The notes under the pieces were generated by a model that had not been told where the DNA came from, ran no database searches, and saw only the letters and a list, made by a program, of their open reading frames with translations. From Parus major (taxonomy: Eukaryota; Chordata; Aves; Passeriformes; Paridae): a stretch of 64,000 bases of DNA. The translations under genes were made by a program, and so were the position numbers. Below are positions 1 through 13,500 of the stretch, in pieces (the first letter of the stretch is position 1; every line of letters starts with the position of its first letter). The stretch is from NCBI RefSeq assembly GCF_001522545.3, contig NC_031770.1, positions 91,096,339-91,160,338 of the forward strand. The letters run 5' to 3'.

Positions 1-1590
1 TGATTCCTTTCTCTGTGGGATTCCTATAGACAGAAAGTTGGATCAGTTAAGAAATCAGTCTGTATTTTATGCTGAAGTGGTACTAAGAAGGTATGACAGT
101 CTTGGGCAAAACATGTGCAAAGCTATCAATCCACAAAATGCCAGGCTAATTATTCTGCCTGATGTAATTGCTCTGAAATGTGCTTTAATAATGGAAATGC
201 TTTAAAAAGCATTCTTACTTTTCTTTACTAACAGTGCTATTCCTCTTCATGTGAGAGAGTTGTAAATTGGTGGGTTTTCAATTTTTTTTCTCTTCTCTTT
301 TTTTGTGTCTAAGAAAAATTAATGTCATAGACATCATATGAATCCTATGTGCCAGTATCTATGCAGCTGAGATTGAATGCAGAGTGTCAAAATTTTGCTT
401 ACAATAATCACATTAAACTTCCTCCATTCTGCTTTGGACCACAGTCATTACAATTTGGCACTTTCAAGTTTCAGTCTAGGAGCATTAAGAAAGTAGGTGG
501 AATGCTTAGTCTGTGTTGCCTATGCCAACGTTTCTTTTCCATAGGAAATCCCTTTGTATTGTTGCAAGAAAACAAGACATACCTTCATTTCTTGAATATC
601 TGTCTTTGCCCTCTCTGACCTTTGTCAGACAAAAAGTTCAGGGTTATAACTGTAATGTGAAGCATTTTGTGTCATTATTTCTCTTTTACCCTTGTTCTTT
701 AGAGCATTCTGAAGAATACTTTATGCTGTACCCTATGATCATTATTAGTGTTAGAGGCCAGAAAGAGCATTTTAATGCATCCACACTGACAGGTCAAGGT
801 CATGTCACCAGAGATGTGATGCCTGACAGGTAAATCACTCTGAAGTTTTAAGCTAGAAAATAATGTTATACAGCTGTAGCATGTCGCCACCTAGCTTTAC
901 TTATTTCTTTTTCTCCTTTAAAATTTAGTATTTCCAATGTCCTAGGTAATTCATAGAACATTTTATATTCAGAGAAGTGTCTTCCTATCCATCAACCACC
1001 TGCTTTTTTATCTTATGCCAACAGCCACTCTTTAATCTTTTAACTTATTTGGCTCATTTTGTCAATCCTGAGCTCATCTCAGTCTCCCTTTAAGATTATG
1101 CACCCAGTGCAGTTATTCCCGTATGAGGTCTAAATTAATGATAAAACCAGTGATCTGTTGAGGCTGCTTTTTTCCAGTTGTGTTTTAGGAAGAGAGAAGG
1201 AATGTGTACAGGCTACTGTGAAATGGACTACTGTTTTCCTAGACCGTTTCTATGAAAGTTCCCTACTGATATCTGTCCCAGCCTGCTCAGCTTGGATTAA
1301 TGTGGAGAATAATGCATTTAGGAATTCTAAAAAGGCAAAAGTAAAGACCTTTTCTTTTTAATAGTTAATTTGTTTGATAGAATGAATGGGAGCTGGTCTG
1401 CTGTCTCCTTAATTTCTACAATACAGTGACAGTCTCTTCAGATCATCATTTATATCCTGTGCCAGATCAGCATTTTTATTGAATGATCTCAGTATAATAC
1501 TCAAATAACTTCAAGTTGCTCCAAAATTATGAAGATTGTAATATCCTACTGTCTATTTTTCATCACTGATTATTTTCATCATAGATTACC

Positions 1591-1620
1591 ATCACATATA
1601 AAAAAAAAATCATATGTGAT
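1591..1620. repeat. Short perfect inverted repeat around an A-tract
   Basis: ATCACATAT at 1591-1599 is the exact reverse complement of ATATGTGAT at 1612-1620. The loop is essentially a run of A. A further weak pairing (ACC before, GGT after) is interrupted. It could form a 9-bp hairpin, but the stem is too short for a microRNA precursor. Confidence 0.7.
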
Positions 1621-2472
1621 TGCAAGATGGTATTATTTTCTTAAACTGAATACCAAACTCAGACTTTTACCTAATATGTGAAAGCTAAAATTTAATAGAT
1701 TAATTTTATTTCCATTAAATTTCCAACAACTGTGTTGTGAAATTATTTTATATGACATTGTATTTGTATCTTTTTGTATATATGTATTTATTTTATGTAA
1801 TATTGTATTGTTTTATAAATTAATGTCAAAGATTTTTTGAACCACAGTAATTAAACCAAGATTGATCTCACAAAACGAACAAGGCAGATTGAAAACAATG
1901 GTGGCCTAATCATGTATAGCATTTCTATATTTGGGGATTCTAGAGGATTTGCCTCCTTTCCTCTTGTCTGTTTTAATTGTTACATAACTTTTGTGGTTTG
2001 CCCTACAGACTTCAAGGTCAGCTGGAGAGCAGGCAAATCCTTTCTCTTCTTCTTTGCTTTCCGAAGATTATGTAAACAGACTTTCAGAAAATACACCCCC
2101 TTTCCCTCCTTCTCCCTCCAAGAAGCTAACAGTTCAGCAGGTCAATACTGGGGAGAATATTTCAAGGATGACTAATAATTAGATGCCCTTTAGAGAAATA
2201 GGAGACTTAGTATAGCAAAAGCTCACACAAACCACCTCAGAGCTCTGCTGAAGGGAATTTCTCAGCCTTTCTCCCCAGTATGTAAAAAAGACGCAGACTC
2301 GTAATCCTTTACTCTCAAGGGTTCCTCAGCTGAAGTCTGAGCCTTGGAAAATTTAGTAAGAGCATCCTATAGCTGAAAATTTAGTTTAGGAACTTAGAAT
2401 CACTTCAGTTGATGTTAGATATAGAAATATTTAGTAAGTGGAATTGTTTAATATTTGATTTTGTAGACTTGG

Positions 2473-2680
2473 TTTAGCACCAAATGAGGAAGGAGTGTTT
2501 AGTGCTTTCTGACAGTACTTAAGAATCAAAATTTCAGCCCCAGTTAACGTACTCATGCTCTCAAAAGGTGACAGGTTTCCAGTGCTCAGAAGTGGAAAGT
2601 TTATATTTTCAGTCAAGTAGCTTTGAGTGAGGAGCTAACATTTAACACAAGATTTAAAAACATATGAGTTTATCAGGTTA
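2473..2680 (+). repeat. Direct duplication, copy 1 (~208 bp)
   Basis: This segment matches 4353-4574 in the same orientation at roughly 90% identity by eye. It starts at TTTAGCACCAAATGAGG and ends at TATCAGGTTA. The last ~50 bp, from GAGGAGCTAACATTT onward, is identical in both copies. The flanks on both sides are unrelated, so the unit has sharp edges. It does not match any avian repeat family I recognise and has no open frame of note. It may be a local duplication or two insertions of an unclassified element. Confidence 0.85.
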
Positions 2681-4352
2681 TACAGCTGTGCAAAACAAAA
2701 ATAAAGTGCAAATAAAAGATAAACATATTAGTAATAGGATTTCTTTGGGTTAATGCAGTTAGAAATATTCAATGAAAATTATTTTTAACTGCTAGCAGCT
2801 CAGGTCATCGAGGTGTGAAGCACAATTGGACTAGTCATATATATTCATTTTTAGAGACAAGACCACAGTCAAGACCATAAAGATCACATGGGTTTACAGT
2901 GCAAATAGGTTCATCGGTAGATCAAATCCAGACCATCTCAGAACAACAATAAACCAACTTATCTGGATATTACTTCTCAGATTCACAGATTTTTCAGTTA
3001 TTGAAGACTTGGCTAAGGCTTACTCTTCAGGAAAGATATATTCAAAACCTTTCAAATGCCTGTATTTGATTCTGCTTCAGGATTTGCTTGAAATCTTACA
3101 AAACCACACCAATCAAAGATTATGTATGTTTTGGTGAACATATGTCACAGCTAAAGACTGAAATGACTCCATAAATTTCGAACTAATTTAAAAGTTGCAT
3201 TATAATTTAGGTTTCTTCTTATCGGTAAAATAAAATCAAATTTCTTTTTCTTAATTCTATCAAACCATCACATTTTTGTGTAGTCATTATTTGAATATGT
3301 AAATCAGAAATATAGGTACACATTTTGAAAGACCGTGTTTTGTGCCAAAAGGAAGTTGTATCCTTTTATGAGGAATCATGTTTTTTTCCCTCACTTATAA
3401 TCTTAAGTAAGAACAAATAATTAATTCAGCATGTGGCTGATTTGAAATTATGACTGGAATTCTAAGAACAATAGGAGATAAGAGACATCCACATCTAAAC
3501 ACAGTATTAATTAATATATATCTGGCAGTGATCATAGAAAGAAATTCGTAAATGTTAGAAAAATATTCTCCAATATTTTGGAGAAAAAAATTAGACCTTA
3601 CCTCTCAGTGTTGCAGTTTTTGGCAAGGTAATGGGTAGCTAAACTTATATGGAGTGCTTGCTCTACCATTGCAGCTCTCTTTTGGATACAAAGTGCTTAT
3701 AACAATATGTGTGACTTTGCACAACTGCACTAATCTAAAGAAAGCCAAAAAAACCCTTTAGGCAGGCCAAGACTAACCCACAGAAATCCTGGTTGATGTG
3801 GAGACCTGTGGTGGGAACACTGGTCTGTAAGGCCCGGTAAAGAAGTCTTTGGACATTTTAATCTCTACTGATGCTGAGCAAAATTGAGATAGCAATTAAG
3901 AGTAAGGTGTTATTGTCTTTCAGCAACCACAAGGTTGCTTCAACAAAGCCTTTTCATATATTTCTTCTTATATTAAACATATTTTTATTGATGAAACACT
4001 TCTTTAGAATCATTGTCAATGTTTATTTTTTTTTTCCAGAGAGTTTTTGAAAATAATCCAGAACCAGAGCTCTATGCATCTCCAAAGCTTGTTGCAATTT
4101 TAGTTCCAAAATTCACAGTTCAGAAACAAAGTCTCCATATTAGAAGATCATGGAGGTAATCTTTACAAAATAAAATTAAATCAAACCCCAAGATTTGATA
4201 TGAATATTAGCAACCTATTACATACAAAGTGTAATTTTTCTAGCCATTTGTCTTATTTTGTTCATCCAGTTCCTTGAGCATAACATTCTTAACATCTTGA
4301 CTTCTCTTTATTTTTAGACAAGAGACTCACCTCTGGTATTTGTTTCCACTGT

Positions 4353-4574
4353 TTTAGCACAAAATGAGGAAGGAGTGTTTAGTGCTTTCTGAGAGTACCT
4401 AAGAATCAAAATTTTAGCCCCAGTCCACCTACTCACTCTCTCAAAAGGTGACAGTTTTCCTGTGCTGAGAAGTGGCAATGATGATGTTTATGTTTTCAGC
4501 CAGGTAGCATTGAATGAGGAGCTAACATTTAACACAAGATTTAAAAACATATGAGTTTATCAGGTAACAGGTTA
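4353..4574 (+). repeat. Direct duplication, copy 2 (~222 bp)
   Basis: This is the partner of 2473-2680, starting about 1.9 kb downstream of it. It differs by about 17 substitutions, an 8-9 bp insertion near 4477 (GATGATG-containing) and a few bases around TCAGGTAACAGGTTA at its end. The intervening 1.67 kb is not duplicated. Confidence 0.85.
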
Positions 4575-7500
4575 TGATTGTTTGGATAAAAAATATACTT
4601 GGTTCCTTTCTTAAACAAAATTCCATTAAAAAATAGGAAATTGAGTTTAAGTAAACAATGTCTTGAAAAACAAAATGGCTTGCTTTTGTCCCAGAACCTG
4701 GTTTTCTTTCATTCTTTTAATAGATGTGAATATAATTTATTGTTTTCTGTATGATTTTGTCAAAATGGTCTTCAGCTTGTTTCTATCCGGTTATCTTGAA
4801 AAACCAATTTAAACCTCCTTTGCCTGTTCAGACAAGTTTTTGTTAAAGCAAAGTATGCACTTTAGTTGGGTTATTATTATTATAAAGAACACAAACCTGT
4901 TTTCCTTTATTACTCTTACTTGCTGGACTGTAAACAAAGATTGATATAGCTATTAAATATCCATAATTTAAAAAAATACATTTTTTCACCTGTTGCTATA
5001 ATTTTTTTGTTTTTTTACAGGCGTCCATATCTGCCCTTAAATTTTAGAGTCAACCCTCTGTAAAAGTAATTATTCATAAACTTTCAAATATATCTAACAC
5101 TAATTGGGCATCCTTTTCAGTTCAATATTAAATTATACCTTTTTTTTAGTATTTTGTAAAACTGAATAAGTTTCTTTTGTAATTAACCTGAACTCAGAAT
5201 ATTTACTGTGTATTGTTTTTTAATGTCAGATGATGAGAGAACTCATGTGTCTTTAACAAAAGCAAATTGTTTACTCATTCAAGGATTCTGTTCAGAGCTC
5301 TGTATCTGAATGAATTCCAAATCAGCAGTTCTATTGAGTTGCATGGCAATCGATTGCCTTTTATATGAGATGAATGGTCGTGTTCAACACATTCACCCCC
5401 CTCCCCTTATCCCCCATCCTTTTTTTCCTTTTGGCCCATCGCCTTAGATGCCATCACCCAAAGCTGTTAGCCCCAAATGAGATTCTGTTTAGTGGCTATC
5501 AGCCACTTCCAGATTTTCACTGCATATAAATGACTGTATTAAGAATTGGAGATGTGATGCAGAGTTCTAAACATGAGCTGTGGAAAAAAAAAGTCCAAAT
5601 GTGTAGAGGAATATTTTCCAATGGGGCCCCTGAGAGGGTGATTAACAGAACGTTTTTCTGTTTACAACTATAGTAATATTGCTAACTGTAAAAGATATTT
5701 TTTTCATGTGACAAGATTAGTATCCAGCTTATGGAGAAGTCCATCCTTTAGGAATGTATACCTTTTCTTTTATCAATAATATGCCTTTTTATGAACCTGT
5801 TTAACTGCATTGGACAAAACTTCTAACAGTTCCATCATGCATGTGTTGGAGGGCAGGGAGAATGATAATGTTTTTATTTAATGGTTGTTTCAGGAGGCAG
5901 GCTATGTGTCTTTCACTCTTGACTCATTGTCAAGAGTTCCCATTCTTCAAAGTCTGCCAATTACTAGAATCCTTTCAGTGCTCCAAACAACCCTGCAGGA
6001 AGCAGTTAAATGCACTAAACATGCACTTTGCAGCCCAACAGTGGCATTCAAAAAAGACTGTAAGTGGGTGCATAAGGCATCCACAAACATGAAACCGTGC
6101 TTGTGTAATTTCCATTTCAAGCTACACTGTGAAGTGTTATATAAATATCACTTTAGTATTATCTGACAATAAGATGACTTGTTATTAACATCACAATTTC
6201 TACAGGGGTGTTTTCCCCATTCTGCACAGAGAATAGTTATATTAATGGTAACAACTTCTGTTTAGCAATGGACATACCAAGTTCATTGGGAGTGCTTGGG
6301 AGTACTCCAGTCATATGAATAATGATGCAAGGTGAGCCTTCCTGCAAATGAGACCTGGTTCATGTTGGTGTACAGTGAAAAGTCTTCATTCTTTAGCACA
6401 GGCATTCAAAGACCTCTTGATGTATGTTGAATGTTTAAATATTTCTGAGAGAATACTAAGCTTCTTTGTCTTTTAAAGGATGTTCTGACATGACAACTGA
6501 TTTTGGTTTATGGTACTGTTAGGGACCTTTTTATCTGAAAATAAATAAATATCAGTGTTAGTGGCACCTTTGTCTTGCACCTCCATGTAGCTCACAGTAA
6601 GTCCTCCATTTCTTAGCAGTTTACAATTCCTTCTTTCTGCTGGTAGGCTAAGACGTCATTCTTGCACCTCCTGAAAACATGTGGCTGTGAAATGGGTACA
6701 TAGCCATATGTCTAAAATTCAGCACTACATACTTCTCTTTAAATCCTGAAATTCTCTGGCTTGGACAAGCATCTTTAGATTTGACAAGCATATGAAAGGA
6801 CTGCAATCCTGGCCTGGGGTTTCCACAGATGATGTAATCAATCTAGTCCCCCTCTATCCTTGCCTCTTAATAAAATCTTACTCTCCTCTTTCTAGTATGC
6901 CATTGCCTACCCTGGAAACTCTTCACTGACTTCACCTTTGTTCTTATATGTGAAGTGCCAACATTCAATGTCATCTTTACAGTCAGATGCTGTTCCTCAG
7001 TGCACCTAATTTCTGTTGAAGCGCTTTCGCGCTGCCCAGTCTTCTTTCCTTTGTGCCCCATTTGTTCTCTTCACCCCCAACCATTTTTCTATGGTGCCTT
7101 TGATAATTCCACTTCATAATGGCAGCCTCATTCCTGTGGGTCAAGCACTCTGTCTTTAAACTCATTTTTTTCACTTCACTTCATACTTTTTACTTTAAAG
7201 GACATATACTGTCTCTGTCTGACCCAACTCATATCTCATTATCCTGCAGATAATTGCAGACACCTTAGTCCCAATATGCATTGCAGATCATTAAAATGAT
7301 TTAAAATAGTGATTTATAGGCATAGAAAATGGCATAAATAAGCTTAAAGAGCCCTATGTTTGCTTTAAGAGTGGAACTAGATACACCAGTGGAATGAGAG
7401 CTTAGCTGGGTATTAGTCTCTACCTCAGCACTTCCTACTTTAGCATGTACATGGAGCATTACTTGGAATTAACTGTCTGGATTTCTTCTTAGTCCATCAG

Positions 7501-8310
7501 ATCATACTGATTTGGCCATAAAGACCAAAAAAATCACTTTTGATTGACAGCAAATGTATTTATTTTAGGACAAAAGACTGCTGTAGAACATGAGCTCCCA
7601 TGCTACAAGTAGTTCTACAACTCTGGTATACGAGTCCAGTTTTCATTCAAGCTCCTGCTAGACTTGAGGCTCTCACAGAGGCTGTAACTTGACACATCAG
7701 CACAGGTGAACCCAGAACCTACTTTGTTTATGGCAGCTTACATCTAACAGGGGAAAAAATTGGAAAAAGAAATCATGAATTATAGATACATAATTGTTTT
7801 CGTTATGCTCAAGTAGTCTGGAGCAGGTAATTTGTTTGTTTTTGCAAAATGCCATGCAATCAGAGTGCTAAGGATTGTCAACAAGAAAAAATGTCTGACA
7901 GAAACTGAAATTCACTATTTCACATATATATTAACATAGTTTTTTTTTTGTTTCATTGACTGTCAGAGCTTCTTAAGCAATTATCTCTTTTTTGGGTCAG
8001 TGATGTACTGCATTCTCTAAAGACCAGCAGATCAGAGGTCAGGTATGATGTGATTGATATAAACCACAAAGGTCTGAAATCAGGTGCAGTTTTTGCCAAT
8101 GTTCCTACTTTAAGGATTTTTGTTAATTTGGCAGCCTCGATGCCAACATAATTTTCAGACAGTTTTTAGAAACTTAACAGGCCAAGATTAGAAATTCTCA
8201 GTAAATTAATATGTTTAGCATATGAATGAGATGAGTACAAAAGGAATAAAGCATATTATCCAAGATAATTGATGAGCTAGAAAACACTTATTATGGTCTC
8301 TTGTGTGTAT

Positions 8311-8336
8311 ATCTCTCTCTGTGTGTGTGTATGTGG
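8311..8336. repeat. Short (TC)n(TG)n microsatellite
   Basis: Four TC units are followed by five or six GT units in an AT-rich setting. It is a simple dinucleotide tract with no other feature around it. Confidence 0.8.
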
Positions 8337-9927
8337 TTCTCATTTACCTTACAGAGCAGAGTAGTACTGAAGGACCATAAATGTCTGTTGAAATGTATAT
8401 ATTTAGATTAAAAAAAAAAAGAGTAAAATTTCCCATTTAAAACTTAATGATTTCTTTCAAGACATTGCTCAGTACTTTGAGCAGTTGCAGGTTGCTATAT
8501 CAGTCTTTGCCATACATAATTATGTGCTTATTCATGTTAAATATTTTAACAAAACTGCTGTGTAGATGTGGATTTCTAAATGTTATTGCTATTGATCTTT
8601 CTCACATGAACGACTGAATAATGAAGGAGACTACTTATAAAATAATTAATTGCAAAATATTTCTTCATGTGAGCTGCCAACGTCTGACATGTGTGCTTTG
8701 AATTTTTCAAGCTGGAAATAATATCAGATTTTTAAAATGAAATTAAAAATAAAAGGTAACACATGTTTTTTTTAAAAATTTCCTTTTGACAAACATACAA
8801 GTAATTTTGGTCACTTCAGTTGAATCTTGTGATTTTGCCAGAGTGGTGCCTTATATTTTGACCTTGGGAAACAAAGAATTGCTTTTTCCTTCTTAAAGGA
8901 TTTCCCAGTGACCTCACAATTTTGATAATGCATATTCAGCATTGCAACAGTGCTTATTATATATGCATTTAGAATGCACTTTAATCTGCTAGGTCATGTT
9001 TATGATTAACTTCTGGAAAACCTTTAAAGTGGGAGACTCAGGACCTAGTTCCTCAAGAGCTATATTCTGTCAAACACATGAAATAAAAAGCGATGCAAGT
9101 GGTTTTATTATATTTTGAATGATCGCCATGAAACCCACTGTCAAGTGATCAAGGCAGAGGATTTTAATTTATAAGTTTTATATCAAATAATGATGAAAGT
9201 GTCAATCTTGCTATAGTTTTCAATTCAGAAAAGACCCCCAAAGCCAGAAGGGTTCTGATATAACTGTTTTCTACACAGTGGGTTCAGTATAATATCTTTC
9301 CTGTCTTCTGATAGCAAATTCCTCTCACTCCCAGAGGCCTGTGAATGTAAAATTTCCAATTAATGCTCATACAATCAATATTTGTTATGTGCTGAGTAGT
9401 CCACTTTCATATGAAGAAATTTTCATTTTCATGAAGTCTCCTAAAGCTTCCTCAGGAGTTTCCTCACTGTATAGAAATGCATCTGAGGAAAGCAATGTTT
9501 AGCACTGCTTCTTCAGCTTCTTCCAACTGCTGCTGCTAGAAATACAAAATACTTTAGTAGAGTTCATTTAAACATCTTGCTTTGGTTTTATTGCTATAGC
9601 TTTTGGGGTTTTTTTAAATGTATCATCAATGTATTTTACTGAATGCCAGACAGAACTCCTTTCTACTCAGCTGTAAAAAAGAAATAGGAAAGACCATCTT
9701 TAGGCATCTCTCTTCTACTTCTGTTTTAAGAACTATAATAATTTCAGGTACTTTCAATGCTTGTGAATAAAGTTCCCAGCTCTTTAAGTGATGCGTTTCA
9801 GAAATAATTTATCTTAGGGGAATTCAACTTAGTTCAACTTTCTTCAACATCCATATAAGCACCATTTTAAAGTGTACTATGCTAGGGAATGCATTTCTAG
9901 GTGAGACAAAAAAAATGCTTGCTTAAT

Positions 9928-10596
9928 AATCACAGAACCATAGAATGGTTTGGGTTGGAAGGGACCTTAAAGATCATCTAGTTCAAATCCTCCTGCCATG
10001 GGCAGAAACACCTTTCACTAGCTCAGCGTCCCATCCAACCTGACTTTGAACACTTCCTGGGATGGGACATCCACAACTTCTCTGGGCAACCTGTTTCAGT
10101 ACCTTACCACCCTCACACTGGAGAACTTCCTCCTAATACCTAATCTAAAACTACTCCCTTTTAGTCTGAATTCACTTCCCCTTGTCCTATCACTGCATGC
10201 TCTTGGAAAAAGCCCCTCACTGTCTTTTTCGTTGGCACCCTTCAGCTACTGGAAGAGTTCAATTAAGTCACCCCAAAGCTTCCTCCTTTCCAGGCTGAAC
10301 AATCCCCATTCTCTCAGCCTTTCCTCATAGGAGTGGTTCTTCATCCTTCTGGTCAACTTAATGGCCTCCTCTGGACCCACTCCAACAGGTCCATGTCCTC
10401 CCAGTGCTGGGGACCCCAGAGCTCGGTGCAGCGCTGCAGGTGGGGTCTCAGAGTGGAGTGGAGGGGCAGAATCCCCTGCCTTGCCCTGGAGCTCTCACTG
10501 CTTTTGATGCAGCTCAGGATACAGTTGGGATTTTGGGTTATAAGTACAGATCTCTAGCTCATGTCGAGCCTCTCCTCCATCATCATCATAATAACT
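9928..10596 (-). mobile_element. CR1 LINE, 5'-truncated 3' end
   Basis: On the + strand it opens with the antisense CR1 tail: octamer-like AATCACAG and CATAGAATGG, then TTTGGGTTGGAAGGGACC. The element's sense is therefore minus. It runs through the 3' end of the ORF2 reading frame, where reading in reverse gives YEERLRE-like and FSL-like blocks of the reverse-transcriptase C-terminus. The far end around 10540-10596 corresponds to the CR1 segment upstream of these blocks. It is about 670 bp with many differences from intact elements, so it is a dead 5'-truncated copy. Open frames on the + strand across it are shadows. It is antisense to CSMD1. Confidence 0.95.
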
Positions 10597-13500
10597 GTAT
10601 TTTTGTTTGAAACTCTGACAATTAAAATGTTATGATAAAACCAGTGTGCAAGAACAACTAATAGCAGAGATGGAATCTATCCTATATAGTCATGAATTAG
10701 TATTTTCTACTCAAAAGTGACAATTGCATTTTTCTCATATAAATGTTTTTAATTTGAGTAGACTTTGAAAGTAAACAATTTAGGGAAGCCCTTGCTTTTG
10801 TGAGGGAAATGAAACCATTGGTTAATGTGGTAATAGAGAAGAAATTCTATACAGATGCAAAATATTTTCATTTTAGAAATTTGACTCAAATCATATATGC
10901 CTAAATACATTCATAGTTAATTATAATTTTGCATCACATGTAAAATATTGAAATGAAAAGACAAAGTTAGGATGATTATTGGGCATGGTAAATTGCAGAG
11001 AACCCAGTTTTAACTGGTGATCGGTTTCTCTGTTGAGTCAATTTAAGTACTAAAGGAAGGAAAAGACAATTGCAGAGGTGTGAGGATAAAGCTTTGTAAG
11101 CCCCATGTTTGATACAAGCATGTTAAGCAGTTAAACATGTCACCCAAAGGACTCCAGTGCTGGGTTTTTATTTACCTCTGCAGTTTGAAGGTTATAGGTG
11201 GGTGATTGTTTAAAGTTTATCACTGTGAGTTGAAGGAGTATTTGTGACTCAAGAGAATATGTGTATTACAAGACTTGTTTTTTATATTACAAAAATCTAT
11301 ATTTAAAAATGTAATAATTGCATAGTATTTTCCAGCTGGCCTTGTGTTTAAAATACAAGATGCATTCCTGGGATCAATGTGAAAAATTGGAATGCAGCAA
11401 ATAAACTGAAGTGAATACTTCCATGTATGGGTCTTTCTACCTCACACAAAATACCCTTTTTTTCACTAGTACTTTTGTATGACTTTACCTCTAATAATTT
11501 TTGGAAAAAGAATTTGCAGAGTATTTCTGCTGAATAAGGAAGTTGTTGCACTACATGACTGGTATTTAAAAACAGAGAAGTTAATCTAGCAACTATAATA
11601 CCTAAAAGCACTAAGTTTTCCTGCTTCAGTGTACCAGAAGTATAAATAAACAGAAGCCAAGTTTGATAGTATTTGTAGCTAAACACAACGGCATGTCATT
11701 CTTACTTGCGAGATTTAAATTGGATGTTTCTCATGGTATGCAGAATTAAAATAATAGCTGTTATCTCATGATTGCTTTTCAATTTTCTCTTATGAGGTAA
11801 ACAGTGAACATTCAGGTCTCAGATTCTTGATATTTATCTAATGTTCTTTCAGGTTCTGTTTTGACCCTCACCTTAAGACTAAGACTGTAGCTAAGATGCC
11901 CAAATGGATGAAAAAAAAAAAAAATTACTATTACTCAGTTTTTTGCTAAGTTGCTTTGATATTAATTCATTGCAAGAGAAGAAATAGAACTTTCAATCAC
12001 TAAAAAATGACCAGCTTTGTAATAAGGGAAAAGCAAAAATGGGCACCAGAGCATCTTGAATCAGAGGGTGAGAACTGTATGTGCTGTGTATGATATTTAA
12101 GGGGAATGGAGGATAAAAGTCTGCATATGTTATCATCTCTCTCATACTTGCTGAAAGGAATCCAATTTATGCCAGACAATTTTAAATGAATACTACTTAC
12201 TCAAAATTATTACTTTGATTTGAAACCTAAGAATCCATTGTCAAAGATAGCTCAACCATTTCTTGTATTGAACCTCATGGATTTTTTACTGGAATGTTGC
12301 AACCCTACTTTTGATTTTTATTAATTTCAGACCATCCAGATAGTATACATGCATTTTAGAGGCTTCAGAATGCAGAATTAAATATTTTTTAATTGAAATT
12401 TATAAAGCAAAGTAAAAATTATAAAGGTACTAAGGCACTTACTGAAATTGGTAAGGAATATACAAATGGTATTTTTGGTTTTTTTGGTGGACAGAATTAG
12501 CTAAGTAAAATGTTACCTCATGTATCCCTAACCAGCTGTGCCCATTGCAGCTTTGCAGTTTGTCCTCTTCAAGAAGATGCATTTCAAGAGCTGGCAGAAG
12601 GGATTAATTGTTCCAGGGTTATAATCACCGTGGTTTGAAAAATCAAGTGTTTCTTCTTGGGTGTTTCAGCTTAGGTTTCACATGGCAGCTCAAAAGACAG
12701 TCACATATCTTATTATTTCATTACCTCTGTAGTTCTTGAATGCATATGCATGTATATATTGCTCTTATTTATAGCTGCTTGTGTATGTGAAGTCTTTCTT
12801 TTCCAGCTGTTGTCACAAAGCTCTTGGTTGAACAGTGTTGAGGAAAGATTGTAGTCTTGAGGATTTACTGCCTAATTTGAAACTCCAGCTGTGCAGGAAG
12901 ATGTCAGATTTTCCTGATCTAGTTTTGATGATAAAGCAGGAGGCAGAGGTGGCTAGTATTCAGTGTCTTCCATGTGGGAAATAACTTCAATCTCTTATGT
13001 CTTCTCATTAGAAATTCCATAAAAGCCTTTTTAAACTAACAGAACACATCCCTTCAGTTACGGTACACCTACTCCTATCAGGACCTTCTGCTGTGATTTA
13101 AAACACCATATGTTCATATGTTCTTGTTCTGAAATTTGCACAAATTATCCAAGATTTAATATGGGAATTAAAAGCAAATAGTTTTCATTAGAAATTCTCC
13201 AAATCTAAGGAGCTCCATAAAGCAATCCAATACTTGACATTCTCATTAATATTTTTATCCCTGTATAGTCCAGGTTGGCATCACACCAGACACATCAAAG
13301 GAATCATAATGTATGTTTACTACTTGAAGCAGCTGGAATTAAGAAAGGCAAAATCATTTGCCTAAGTCAGTTAGCAAAATCAGCTAATTAATGCTCTTCT
13401 GCTGTATAGGAAGCTGATGTTGCTGTGGTGTTCTGCTTAACTTCATTCATTCTGTTGTTATATGTGCAGAATCGCTTTATGCTGTAGTTTCTGCATCATA

